Positions 8,773-17,567 of a stretch of 64,000 bases of DNA are shown here, in pieces. The stretch is from Planctobacterium sp965279005 (GTDB taxonomy: Bacteria; Pseudomonadota; Gammaproteobacteria; Enterobacterales; Alteromonadaceae), in contig CBDIHK010000019.1 in assembly GCA_965279005.1 (NCBI GenBank), forward strand, positions 1-64,000. The letters run 5' to 3'. The notes beneath the pieces are model-generated. The model did not search any database. It was not told the origin of the DNA and saw only the letters and a list, made by a program, of their open reading frames with translations. The first letter of the stretch is position 1. Each line of letters starts with the position of its first letter. The position numbers were made by a program, and so were the translations under genes.

Positions 8773-9936
8773 TTATTGGTGTTCCAGGATGGCGTTGCAC
8801 ACCGCCATCATTTCGTCTTTGTTGGCAGTGCAGAAGATGTAACAATATTGCCCCATCGCCCGGGCAAACACCTGTGGCACTTCCCCTTGGTAGCGCATCA
8901 AGTGCCCAAACTCCTGCATTACCTGCCCATGGCTGCGTTTGTATTGGAAGCGGGACTTCCTGCCCACATAGGCGCAGTAGTAGTTGATGCTAAAGGGTTC
9001 GGTCAACTGGTTATGGCACAGTACGTTAGCCCATTCATCGTAGAGGTTCATGTCTGTGGCAAAGTTGAACATATCCATTGACCTGCCGCCCGGTGGGCGC
9101 ATGTTCACTTCCAGGGTGATGAGTTTGCCGTCTTTATAGCGGCGGAAAAATTCGAAATGGAAAAACTGCATGCGCAGGTCATATTCCTTGAGCAGCTTTT
9201 TACCTTCTTCGACAATGTCTCCTGGTGTGTCCTTTTGGTAGTAATAGAACATGTCCAGGTCTTTGTTGACTATGTCCATAACACCAGTGGAGTAGGTGCT
9301 CGACATGAAAAACAGTGGGTTACCGTTGTAATCCACCATACCATCACAGGTGAAGATGTCCCCTTCTACAAATTCTTCGAAAAAGAAGGTACCTTCACCC
9401 CTTATCCGCAAAAACTCTTCCAGGTCGCCGTGGTTGGTCAAGCGGTAGGTGCCTGAAGCGCCTACGCCCTTGTCGGGTTTGGCGACAATGGGATAGCCGA
9501 ATTTGTTGACGAAGTCGTAGGCTTGCTGGTCGTTGTCGACAGTGGCGCCCTCTACTACCGCGCAACCTGCTTGCCGGAATCGGTTTTTCATATCCGATTT
9601 GTTCTTCACATCAGGCAGCATAGATTGGTTGATACCAGGGATATTGAAGTCTGTACGCAGGTGGGCTTCCAGTTCCAACCAGTGTTCATTATGGGCATTG
9701 ATTTGGTGGATGCGGCCGTGTTTGTGGATTAGGTGCGCCATGGCCCGGTACACGTCTTCGTATTTCTCCAACGACGGTACCTGGTAATAGTCACTGAGAT
9801 TATTGACCAAGTTGGGGGAGAGGCTTTCAAAGGGCGCATCGGATAGGCCAAGTACCTTGACCCCGCGCTTTTTCAAACCCTCGCAAAACAGGTAATAATT
9901 GGGCGGAAACTGCGGCGATAAAAAAACAAAATTCAT
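8773..9936 (-). CDS. ATP-grasp carboxylate-amine ligase (cluster ligase 1)
   Basis: The 387-residue ATP-grasp enzyme has a pre-ATP-grasp domain (about 1-110), a phosphate-binding region FGYPIVAKPDKGVGASGTYRL, the hinge region FFFEEFVEGD and a metal-binding motif LEVNMRPPGG. ATP-grasp ligases activate a carboxylate as an acyl phosphate and join it to an amine or thiol. The substrate is not evident; it resembles the carbamoyl-phosphate/biotin-carboxylase-like branch rather than RimK. A GGGGA ribosome-binding site precedes ATG 9936. It is third in a run of four same-strand genes (12390 to 8020) alternating ATP-grasp and esterase. Confidence 0.9.
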   Translation of the reverse strand: MNFVFLSPQFPPNYYLFCEGLKKRGVKVLGLSDAPFESLSPNLVNNLSDYYQVPSLEKYEDVYRAMAHLIHKHGRIHQINAHNEHWLELEAHLRTDFNIPGINQSMLPDVKNKSDMKNRFRQAGCAVVEGATVDNDQQAYDFVNKFGYPIVAKPDKGVGASGTYRLTNHGDLEEFLRIRGEGTFFFEEFVEGDIFTCDGMVDYNGNPLFFMSSTYSTGVMDIVNKDLDMFYYYQKDTPGDIVEEGKKLLKEYDLRMQFFHFEFFRRYKDGKLITLEVNMRPPGGRSMDMFNFATDMNLYDEWANVLCHNQLTEPFSINYYCAYVGRKSRFQYKRSHGQVMQEFGHLMRYQGEVPQVFARAMGQYCYIFCTANKDEMMAVCNAILEHQ

Positions 9937-10010
9937 AGTATCCCCTAAACTGAATTGTGTCCGTGTAACCAGGGTTTTCCACCCTGGCGTTTATTTTCCA
10001 AACATAAATT

Positions 10011-11069
10011 CTAACGGTCGCCATACCCGGTTTGCCCAGGCTGGCTCATTGTGCCAGGCGCCTTCATCTTTAAACCAAACCAAGTTTTGCCGTCCTGGTA
10101 ACCCCGGTTGCGCAGAACCCTCAACATATGCTTGCAACCAGGCATCAGCGCCCGTTCTAGCGCAACGGTGCCATTGTCCAGGTACAAGCGGCTGTTGAGT
10201 TTGTGCTTTGGGTTGTCCTCCACCATTTTCCAGGCGTTGACCTTGACTTGCTTTTTGCCCCAAAACATGGGAGACAAGCAGGCTGCATGGCCAAATACCG
10301 TGGGGTAGTACCAGGCAGCTAGAAAAGAGATCAACCCGCCCATAGACGAACCCATTACCGCGGTATGCTTTTTACCTTTCAAAGTGCGGAACTTGCTGTC
10401 TACCAAAGGTTTAACTGTTTCGACCAAAAACTTGAGATAGCCACGTCCAAGCTCTGTGTCGTTGTATTCCTCTAACCTGTCTGGCGTATTGTAGACACCT
10501 ACAATGATGGGTGGTGTTATACGCCCCCCAGCGGCAAGTTGTTCGATAGTGTCGTCCATTTGCCAGTCGCTGTGCATAAAGGCGGTATTGGGATCCACTG
10601 TGTTCTGGCCATCATGCATGTATAAAACGGGGAATTTTTTCTTGGGGTTTTCTAGGTACTGGGTTGGCAGCCAGACAATCACTTCACGGTCTTGGATACC
10701 GTCACCCTGTAAATGCCCTAGATAATGCACTTTTCCCACAATGTGATCTTGCACAGGGGCCGGATTCTGCAACCAGCCGTCAATATGTAGCTCTACTTCT
10801 TTGTCTTGGTCAGCCAATAAGCGGATGTTTTCTTTACCATGGTATGGCTGATGGCGGCTTCTTTTTCCCAACTGCCATCTGTTACTTTAAATTCCAACCA
10901 GGTGTTTTTAGGCACGCTCATGGAGGAGCGCCAAACTTCGCCGTCCCGGGTCAAAGGCAACCCTTCTGGTTCCCAGTTGCCAAGGTCTTCATGGTTGCCG
11001 GTGATAAACACCGATTGTAACGGCATTTCGCCGGTTACGGAAAAAATTAATCGTACTCGTTTCTGTCAT
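10011..11069 (-). pseudogene. Esterase with N-terminal CBM20-like domain, two frameshifts (cluster esterase 2)
   Basis: Repaired, this encodes a protein of about 350 residues. An N-terminal CBM20-like fold (SVFITGNHEDLGNW ... VWRSSMSVPKNTWLEFKV) is followed by an esterase domain with YMHDGQNTVDP, the nucleophile elbow MGSSMGGLIS and a C-terminal acyl-hydrolase core. Two single-base changes break it: an extra base in the A-run at 11041-11046, just after the ATG at 11069, and a missing base at the CC 10837-10838. The main intact frame begins near 10871. CBM20 domains usually bind starch or glycogen; with no signal peptide, a cytoplasmic glucan or another ligand is possible. It lies between the two ATP-grasp genes. 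The indels may be sequencing errors. Confidence 0.82.
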
Positions 11070-11161
11070 CTCTTTATTATGTCTTCTGCTCAACACACGC
11101 CCTGGCATGATACTGGTATTTCCGCGCTAACCAAGCGTTTTTGTCGCTACGGGTAGGGGTA

Positions 11162-12390
11162 TTACCGGTTGTTGTCCTGCGCCCACTTTGCCAACAAACC
11201 GCGGTAATGGTTGATAAACTGTTCGTGCTCATGCTCTGGGAAGATACCTTGTACCGTGGAAACGATAATATGGTCAAATTCCGGCGAACGCACAAACTCC
11301 CACATGATTTCGTCCAGGTGTTTCAAACTGGTGTGGCGGAATTCCCAATAGCGCTCTGTGTCCAGGTGTTGGTCAGCCAGCTTGCCGTATTCCGTTAGCT
11401 TTTCCCTGAAGGAACGGTCAGAATCGGCAATGTCCAAGTAAGGTTTAATGTCCATAGTGACGTGCATTGGACGTTCTGTTGCCATGCAAAACAACGACCA
11501 TGCCCACAGTGACGAAATTGCCCATGGGAAATAATAGTGCAGGCTGGTCAAGGCTATATCAGGGCAGGCATTGGCAAAGTCCATTGGCCACAGGCGTCCG
11601 TCTTTGTATATGGCCTCACAGGAATTGAAGTCCCAGCGGAAAAACGCATTGATCACCTTGGTCGTTACCATGGCCTCCCAGCGGGTATCATCGTCGATGA
11701 AGTTGTCTTCCAGCACATAGCGCAGGTGTTGTGGCTGATCCGGATCGTATTTGAAACTGCGTACATCAGGACCAATGCCGAGGCTGCGCACAAACACATC
11801 AAAATTATCCAGGCCTTTTTGTACGTGCATTAACTCGGTTTCTGACGCGTCGTATGCCGCTAAGAGTTCTGCTTCGTTGTCTACCTTGGTAACGCCACGC
11901 CAGCCACCACCGTCAAATGGCTTCATAATACCGGATAGCCAATTTCACGGGCGATGGCAGGTAAGTCAAAAAGGTCGTGGTATTTTGCCGCAGTAGCCCC
12001 GTACTTTTGGTTGTCTGGTCCCACCTTGGGCGGTAAAAACCAGGTTTCGGGTACGTTCAAGCCCAGCCGCATCATGGCACAATAGGCACTGTGCTTTTCC
12101 ATGCTTTGGAAGGTGAATGGATTATTGAGCAAATAGAGGTCGTTCATTAGTGCCGCTTTTTTAAGCCATTCACGCGGTGTGAAATGCCAGTAGGCAAGCC
12201 GGTCAATAACCAGGGAATAACTGGTACCGTGCTGCAGGCTAAAAGGGTGGATCCGGACACGTTCTACATCGACTTCCATTTGTCGGTTCTGGTATTGGTA
12301 GTGCTTGCCCATGCGCCGGGCTAGGCCCTCCAGCGCGCGTGGCCAATCCTCTTCATCACCAAGTAATAAACCTACCTTTTTATATCCCAT
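11162..12390 (-). pseudogene. ATP-grasp ligase split by a single-base deletion (cluster ligase 2)
   Basis: Two frames, 12390-11923 and 11926-11162, together form one ATP-grasp protein of about 410 residues. The first ends ...AREIGYPVL and the second begins MKPFDGGGWRG. The joined GYPV-MKPFDGGGWRGV is the phosphate-binding strand-loop of the fold, so the break is inside the catalytic core. One added base near 11928-11932 restores the frame. The junction reads ATGA (stop overlapping start), which would allow coupled translation of two halves, but separate halves of this loop are unlikely to be functional. Other motifs are FRWDFNSCEAIYKDGRLWP and PMDFANACPD (metal site). AGGAG precedes ATG 12390, the first gene of the minus-strand run. 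Confidence 0.85.
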
Positions 12391-12599
12391 TTGCGCGCTC
12401 CTGTGACCCGTGTTGGATTATTATGCATGTTCAATAGCTTTGGTATTAGTAGTAAACCCAGGGTTTTGCAATGTCAACGCAAATTACAGCTGTGCAGCGG
12501 AGAATTTATTTACTACTAGCGAGCAACAGCATGGGATACGCAAATTGCGGATCCCAAAAATAATTAACAAATAAAATTTTACGGCGTATAGTCATTTTT

Positions 12600-12645
12600 A
12601 AGGCGGGGCGATTTATGTATGAACAATTACCGTCAACCCCGCCTT
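12600..12645. repeat. Inverted repeat AAGGCGGGG / CCCCGCCTT
   Basis: AAGGCGGGG (12600-12608) is repeated in inverse as CCCCGCCTT (12637-12645) with a 28-nt spacer. The GC-rich arms stand out in an AT-rich region. It could be a regulator-binding site or a leader RNA stem for the divergent ligase genes. Confidence 0.6.
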
Positions 12646-12674
12646 TAAGACAATGGAATTGATTGATTTTTTGT

Positions 12675-12702
12675 TTACCTTTTTACTTTTACGTAAAGGT
12701 AA
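12675..12702. repeat. Inverted repeat TTACCTTT / AAAGGTAA
   Basis: Arms TTACCTTT (12675-12682) and AAAGGTAA (12695-12702) flank a 12-nt loop, 46 bp upstream of the GCS2-CBS start. It may be an operator or a hairpin in that gene's leader. Confidence 0.55.
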
Positions 12703-12748
12703 GCCCACTACTTAAAGTAAAACCTAAGATCAAAAAAAGGGGGCTGGA

Positions 12749-14659
12749 ATGGGCCAGCACGATATAAACACCAATACCTCAGCTAGTGAACTGCGTTTGT
12801 TTATGCGTCATATCCTGCGGGATATCCAAGCGCTGGAGCATATGTTGGAAAATGATATGTTCGAAAGCGGTGTTAGCCGTATTGGTGCTGAGCAAGAGTT
12901 TTTCCTGGTAAACCAAAATATGCGGCCAGCACCTATCGCAGTTGAGCTGATGGAAGCGCTGCAAAATCCTTATTTCACCGAAGAGTTGGCCTTGTTTAAC
13001 CTGGAAGCCAACTTGGATCCCCAAGATTTTGATTCGGGCAGCTTGAGCCGTATTGAAAAGCAACTGGTTGGACTCACCGGGGAAATTAAATCCAAAGCGG
13101 AGTCCTTGGGCGCCCATGTCCTGCAAACCGGTATTTTACCGACGATTAAAAAATCTGACCTCAATTTTAATAACATTACGCCGAAACCCCGTTACCGCAT
13201 GCTAAACGACGTGCTTTGTGGCATGCGGGGCGAAGATGGCCGTTTGAATATCAAAGGCGTGGACGAACTAATGTTCACCCACGATAACGTCTTAATCGAG
13301 GCCTGTAATACCAGCTTCCAATTGCACTTCCAAGTTTCACCGGAAAACTTTGCGATGTATTACAACATCGCCCAGGCCATCACCGGCCCGTTGTTGGCGT
13401 TGTCAGCCAATAGCCCAATCTTGATGGGGCGGCGGCTGTGGCATGAAACCCGTATCGCTTTGTTCCAACAAGCTATCGATACCCGATCCGCAAATAAATC
13501 TACCCGCGAGCTTGAGCCCAGGGTATGGTTTGGCAATAGCTGGGTCAAAGAATCTGTACTGGAGCTGTACCAAGAAGATATTGCCAGGTTTAGGGTGCTG
13601 TTTGGCCAGAAAATCGACGAAGATCCCTTCGAAGAGCTAGAGCGAGGCCGTATTCCCAAATTACAGGCGCTTTGCCTGCACAATGGTACTGTCTACCGCT
13701 GGAACCGGGCGTGTTATGGCTTGAGCAAAGACAAACCGCACCTTCGTATAGAAAACCGCATTTTACCCGCGGGGCCAACGGCCTTGGATACCATGGCCAA
13801 TGCCGCATTCTACCTAGGGTGCTTGTGCGGCTTCGCCGATGAAGTCGGTGACATTTCCAAGCACATGGACTTCTCCGATGCCAAGAATAATTTTAATACT
13901 GCTGCCATGCATTCAATGGAGTGCCAATTACATTGGTTTGGCGGCAAGAAGTATGCTTTTGAAGACCTAATGAAACAAGAGCTGATCCCGATGGCGAGGC
14001 GCGGCCTAATAAACCGTGGCATCGACCCCGACGATGTCAACCGCTATCTCGATGTTGTAGAGGGCAGGGTCACTAAACGCCAAAATGGCGCTACTTGGAT
14101 GTTGCAGAACTATAACTTTATCTTGGATCAAGGCTTTAAAAGCGACAATGCCTGTACCTTGCTAACGGCTTCAATGCTCAACCGGCAAGCCTCTGGGCTA
14201 CCGGTGCACGAATGGGCCGACATTAGCTGTCCCGAAATTAGTACCATTAAACAAACTAACCAGGTGGTGGAACAGGTGATGTCTACGGATATTTTCACCG
14301 TTGACCAAGATGACCTGATTGACCTAGCCGCCAAGATAATGCACTGGAACCACATCCGCCATGTGGCTGTTGAGAATGTAAATGGTGATTTAATTGGCTT
14401 GGTCTCCTACCGCAGTATCCTGCAAATTTATGGCAAATATGCGGGGCGCGGTGATGTGCACTTGGTACCGGTAAAAGAAGTCATGAAACAAAATCCGATT
14501 ACCATTGGCCCTGATGCAACCATAGAAGAAGCCATGAACAAAATGCGCCAATACAAGGTTGGTTGCTTACCCGTACTTTCGCCGACCGGTTTGGTTGGTA
14601 TGTTGACCGAAGCTGAGTTGATGGATGAGTTTTCCAAGTGGCTGGAAAAAAGAGGCTGA
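12749..14659 (+). CDS. Glutamate-cysteine ligase-like (GCS2) amidoligase fused to two CBS domains
   Basis: Of the 636 residues, about 1-500 form a GCS2-type carboxylate-amine ligase, with the catalytic-strand motif RIGAEQEFFLV (about 44-54), the TSFQLHFQV strand (about 187-195) and RIENRILPAGPT (about 332-343). The C-terminus carries a CBS pair: VMSTDIFTVDQDD ... GLVSYRSIL and VMKQNPITIGPDAT ... GMLTEAELM. CBS pairs usually bind adenine nucleotides, suggesting energy-state control of the ligase. It joins a glutamate-like gamma-carboxylate to an amine at the cost of ATP; the substrate is unknown. GGGGG precedes ATG 12749. It lies divergent from the ATP-grasp run and upstream of the M14 deacylase. 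Confidence 0.9.
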   Translation: MGQHDINTNTSASELRLFMRHILRDIQALEHMLENDMFESGVSRIGAEQEFFLVNQNMRPAPIAVELMEALQNPYFTEELALFNLEANLDPQDFDSGSLSRIEKQLVGLTGEIKSKAESLGAHVLQTGILPTIKKSDLNFNNITPKPRYRMLNDVLCGMRGEDGRLNIKGVDELMFTHDNVLIEACNTSFQLHFQVSPENFAMYYNIAQAITGPLLALSANSPILMGRRLWHETRIALFQQAIDTRSANKSTRELEPRVWFGNSWVKESVLELYQEDIARFRVLFGQKIDEDPFEELERGRIPKLQALCLHNGTVYRWNRACYGLSKDKPHLRIENRILPAGPTALDTMANAAFYLGCLCGFADEVGDISKHMDFSDAKNNFNTAAMHSMECQLHWFGGKKYAFEDLMKQELIPMARRGLINRGIDPDDVNRYLDVVEGRVTKRQNGATWMLQNYNFILDQGFKSDNACTLLTASMLNRQASGLPVHEWADISCPEISTIKQTNQVVEQVMSTDIFTVDQDDLIDLAAKIMHWNHIRHVAVENVNGDLIGLVSYRSILQIYGKYAGRGDVHLVPVKEVMKQNPITIGPDATIEEAMNKMRQYKVGCLPVLSPTGLVGMLTEAELMDEFSKWLEKRG

Positions 14660-14792
14660 CGCAAGGCTTTGCTGGAGATTTAAGTATCCCTTTTCAGCCT
14701 TAAATAACGCAGTGACTGCACAGTTATACCGAATGGGATTGCTATTCTAGCCCAAGCTGGGGTATAACCCTTTCCCGTTTGTTTTTTTCGCC

Positions 14793-15704
14793 ATGTTGGC
14801 ATCTAGTTTCGAGGCATCCTTGCATAGGTTATTGGCAAAAATTGATAGTGGCCGCCCTGGCCCGCTGGTGCTAGTGGTGGTGGCATTGCATGGCAATGAA
14901 CACGTGGGCATCAATGCCGTGCGCCGCTTCCAAGATGCTTTTGATAGAGACTCTATGGCAGGTCGTTTGGTGGCGGTTGTGGGCAACCTTGAAGCCGCCA
15001 ACCATAAGCAGCGTTACATTGACCGTGATTTGAACCGCTTTTTCCAAACTGATCTGTTAGAAAATGACAGTATCACTTGCCATGAGCGTTTCGAAGCGCT
15101 TGAGCTTATTGCCGCCATTGATGCTGAGGTTGCAGGCTACCCTGAAGCGACGGAAGTGCACCTGTTTGATATGCACTCCATGTCAGGCCATGGCGTGCCA
15201 TTTTGCTGCTTTCCCCATACCATGCGCAACGAGGCCATCGCACACTTGATGCCTGTCCCCGCGATTGCCGATCTAGTGGAAATATTGCCTGGCACCTTGA
15301 CCGAATACTATTCCCGATTGTTTCATTCCACCATGGTTGTGGAATGTGGCCAGCACGAATCGGCAATTTGCATGGAAAACGGATTCAATGCCCTGATCAG
15401 TTATTTGGCGATAGTGGGAATGTTGCCGCAGGATGATGTTAGTCGTGAGGCCCATCACCATTTACAAAACCAAACCCACGGACAGTCCAGTATCTTCACC
15501 CGGGTTAACTACCGCTACCACATCGTAAACCAAGGCTATTTTGAAATGCAGCCGGGTTTCCATAATTTGCAAAGTGTGGCGCGTGACCAGCTATTGGCCA
15601 TTGATCGCGCATGCAAAGTGCACTCGCCTTACGCGGGTAGGGTGGTGTTGCCCTGTTACCAGAAACAAGGCGATGATGGATTCTTTATAGCTGTAGATGA
15701 ATAA
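14793..15704 (+). CDS. AstE/aspartoacylase-like M14 zinc deacylase
   Basis: The 303-residue protein belongs to the succinylglutamate desuccinylase/aspartoacylase branch of M14 carboxypeptidases. Zinc ligands are seen in HGNEHVG (His, Glu) and DMHSMSG (His); the substrate-binding motif is DRDLNRFF; the general-base Glu is in VVECGQHES. This branch cleaves N-acyl amino acids such as N-acetylaspartate and N-succinylglutamate. No signal peptide is present. It follows the GCS2-CBS gene by 133 bp on the same strand. It could remove an acyl cap or open an amide made by the cluster. No clear Shine-Dalgarno precedes the ATG. Confidence 0.88.
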   Translation: MLASSFEASLHRLLAKIDSGRPGPLVLVVVALHGNEHVGINAVRRFQDAFDRDSMAGRLVAVVGNLEAANHKQRYIDRDLNRFFQTDLLENDSITCHERFEALELIAAIDAEVAGYPEATEVHLFDMHSMSGHGVPFCCFPHTMRNEAIAHLMPVPAIADLVEILPGTLTEYYSRLFHSTMVVECGQHESAICMENGFNALISYLAIVGMLPQDDVSREAHHHLQNQTHGQSSIFTRVNYRYHIVNQGYFEMQPGFHNLQSVARDQLLAIDRACKVHSPYAGRVVLPCYQKQGDDGFFIAVDE

Positions 15705-15722
15705 GTCTGTTTAGAAATGGTG

Positions 15723-15965
15723 TCACACAGCAAACTGTAGCTTGGCTTCTTGCAACAGGTTCCTAATTAACTTCACGTCTTTGCAGCCTTCACAAACCCT
15801 GAGCAAGGCGCGGTCTGTCAGTTTAAGCAGTACCTGTGGGTACGCAGCAATCCATTCAATTCGGGAACGGTTGATTACCAGGTAAGTTTTAAAGGGGCGG
15901 ATAAGCTTACGGGCTAAATGGCGGGCTTTGATACCGGTTTTGCGTAGGTAGTGTCTTCTTCTCAT
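15723..15965 (-). CDS. Small basic hypothetical protein
   Basis: The 80-residue protein is rich in Arg and Lys at the N-terminus (MRRRHYLRKTGIKARHLARK) and contains one Cys pair (CEGC). An AGGGAAA site lies 9 bp before the ATG. I do not recognise a family. It converges on the M14 deacylase with only an 18-bp gap, which supports a real stop-to-stop boundary. It is not obviously part of the ligase cluster. Confidence 0.55.
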   Translation of the reverse strand: MRRRHYLRKTGIKARHLARKLIRPFKTYLVINRSRIEWIAAYPQVLLKLTDRALLRVCEGCKDVKLIRNLLQEAKLQFAV

Positions 15966-16077
15966 TGCTATTTCCCTGGTGAATTATATTGTTGTAGTCG
16001 CACAGGAAATAAGACCGAACCAGTCGAAGAAAGTTTTAAAATAAAATGGAATAAACGTCTGCTTATTTATGAAGAAT

Positions 16078-16100
16078 TACCGTGCCAATTTGGCACGGTA
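16078..16100 (-). terminator. Perfect hairpin after the M28 gene
   Basis: TACCGTGCCAA (16078-16088) and TTGGCACGGTA (16090-16100) form an 11-bp perfect inverted repeat just beyond the M28 stop. On the minus strand it is followed by AT-rich sequence rather than a pure T-run, so it is a terminator or 3'-end-stabilising hairpin. Confidence 0.6.
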
Positions 16101-16110
16101 TTGAACGGTT

Positions 16111-17472
16111 TTATTCACCAAACGCACCGGCGGGGCCGGGATACACGACTGGGCTTTCGACACCGTCTTTATTGACACTGGCAACGCCAAAGAAATAGTT
16201 GTCGATTACCACATTTTCCAGGGTGTAGCTGTCAACATTCCCAACAAACAAGCTATATTGCCACTGGGGGGCATCAGTGTATCGCCAGTATAGTTTGTAG
16301 CCGGCTAACTGTGGGTTTTGCCCAGGATCCAGCGGCTTCCAACTCAAAGTCGTATCCGGTGATACTGCGCCCAAGATTGCCACACCTCCAGGGGGGGAAG
16401 GTGCCCAGGCCATTGCTGCCAGCGAAACAGCGTTTAACGCCGTTAACTTGGCAGCATAGTCAAAATCGACGCCATCTAGGGTATCGCCATAACGAATACC
16501 GTTTTCTACCCTTACATTTTCGTGTTGGCGGTAGTAATTTTCGTTTGTTTCCATTATCCGGATACCTGGGTAGCCCAGGTCATTAAACGGTCGGTGGTGG
16601 CCTCCCCGGCGGAACCTATCCAGCCGGTAGATCACCATGGTATCTAAATTAGTGATGTAATCGTCCGCAATGCGGTCAATGTAACGCGCCAGGTTGCGGC
16701 TAGGGGAGTCCACTTCACCACCGGTGAAACGGCGCAGCCTGGCTTCTTGTTCTGTTTCCGTCATGCGGGTGCCTTCCGCGAATATACGTGCCGAAGTGTT
16801 GTTAATCACCCCGTTGACGCCTTCAATATTGCCGATCATGTCATTGTTTAATACAGCTTTAATGCGCCAGCCGTCTGCCTTTGCCTGTTCGGCCATTATC
16901 CGGCCACCAAACAGCCCTTGTTCCTCGCCTGAAAGGGCAGCATAAACAATGGAACCGTTGAACTTGTACTGGCTCAACACCCTCGCTGCTTCCAAGGTGC
17001 CTGCCACCCCTGAGGCATTGTCATTGGCACCAGGGGAATCCGATTCTGCGTCCATGACGTCAGTGACCCGCGAATCAATGTCGCCTGACATAATGACGTA
17101 GCGTCCAGGGTCAGTGCTTCCCCTTTGGATTGCTATGACATTCACCACCTCTACGGGGTCGGGTATGCGGCGTTCACCACTGATAGTGCCCGACTGGTAG
17201 TAAACTTCCAGGCAGCCGCCGCAGGCTTCGGAAATACGCTCAAACTCGGCTTTTATCCAGCGCCGTGCCGCACCAATACCGCGGGTTTCTGATTCAGTTT
17301 CCGACAATGTGTGCCGGGTGCCAAAAGAAACGAGTTTGGCTATATCCGCCTCAATCCTATCAGCTTGGGTAGCCCTTGAAATCAGGTGCAAATGGTTTTG
17401 TTGTTCAGTTGCATTGGCCGGAAAATGCAAGCCAAAAAGGAGGCAAGCTAAAGCCTTGGAAGCGTTTTTCAT
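16111..17472 (-). CDS. Secreted M28 family metallopeptidase with C-terminal FN3-like domain
   Basis: The 453-residue protein has a signal peptide (MKNASKALACLLFGLHFPANA). The M28 aminopeptidase domain contains SPGANDNASGVAGTLEAARVL (zinc Asp) and LSGEEQGLFGG (catalytic Glu, zinc Glu), and a C-terminal fibronectin-III-like domain covers about residues 365-453. The usual first zinc ligand His in a GHxD motif is replaced: the text reads SGDIDSR. It would act in the periplasm or outside the cell on peptides. It follows the third esterase gene on the same strand by 95 bp. Confidence 0.9.
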   Translation of the reverse strand: MKNASKALACLLFGLHFPANATEQQNHLHLISRATQADRIEADIAKLVSFGTRHTLSETESETRGIGAARRWIKAEFERISEACGGCLEVYYQSGTISGERRIPDPVEVVNVIAIQRGSTDPGRYVIMSGDIDSRVTDVMDAESDSPGANDNASGVAGTLEAARVLSQYKFNGSIVYAALSGEEQGLFGGRIMAEQAKADGWRIKAVLNNDMIGNIEGVNGVINNTSARIFAEGTRMTETEQEARLRRFTGGEVDSPSRNLARYIDRIADDYITNLDTMVIYRLDRFRRGGHHRPFNDLGYPGIRIMETNENYYRQHENVRVENGIRYGDTLDGVDFDYAAKLTALNAVSLAAMAWAPSPPGGVAILGAVSPDTTLSWKPLDPGQNPQLAGYKLYWRYTDAPQWQYSLFVGNVDSYTLENVVIDNYFFGVASVNKDGVESPVVYPGPAGAFGE

Positions 17473-17567
17473 GTTGGTTACCGCGGTGTAATAAGTGCAA
17501 CTTGTAGGGATTTCGACTGGCTATGGATCAGATAAGCGTGATCTGAACCTGCCAAGTTTGGTTGACA

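Larger units (their letters stand above)
12391..12748. other. Divergent intergenic region of the ligase cluster
   Basis: These 358 bp separate the minus-strand ligase/esterase run from the plus-strand GCS2-CBS gene. They are AT-rich and hold two inverted repeats (12600-12645 and 12675-12702) described separately. Promoters for both directions should lie here, but I cannot place -35/-10 boxes with confidence. I see no open frame worth calling. Confidence 0.6.

Noticed and set aside
12661..12674. FNR-like half site TTGATTGATTTT ahead of the GCS2-CBS gene
   Set aside because: The second half (ATCAA) is missing, so it is not a credible FNR box.
14721..14756. Further copy of the dispersed motif (TTATACCGAATGGGATTGCTATT)
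   Set aside because: Too diverged from the other copies to call as a repeat feature; mentioned only as a diverged relative.
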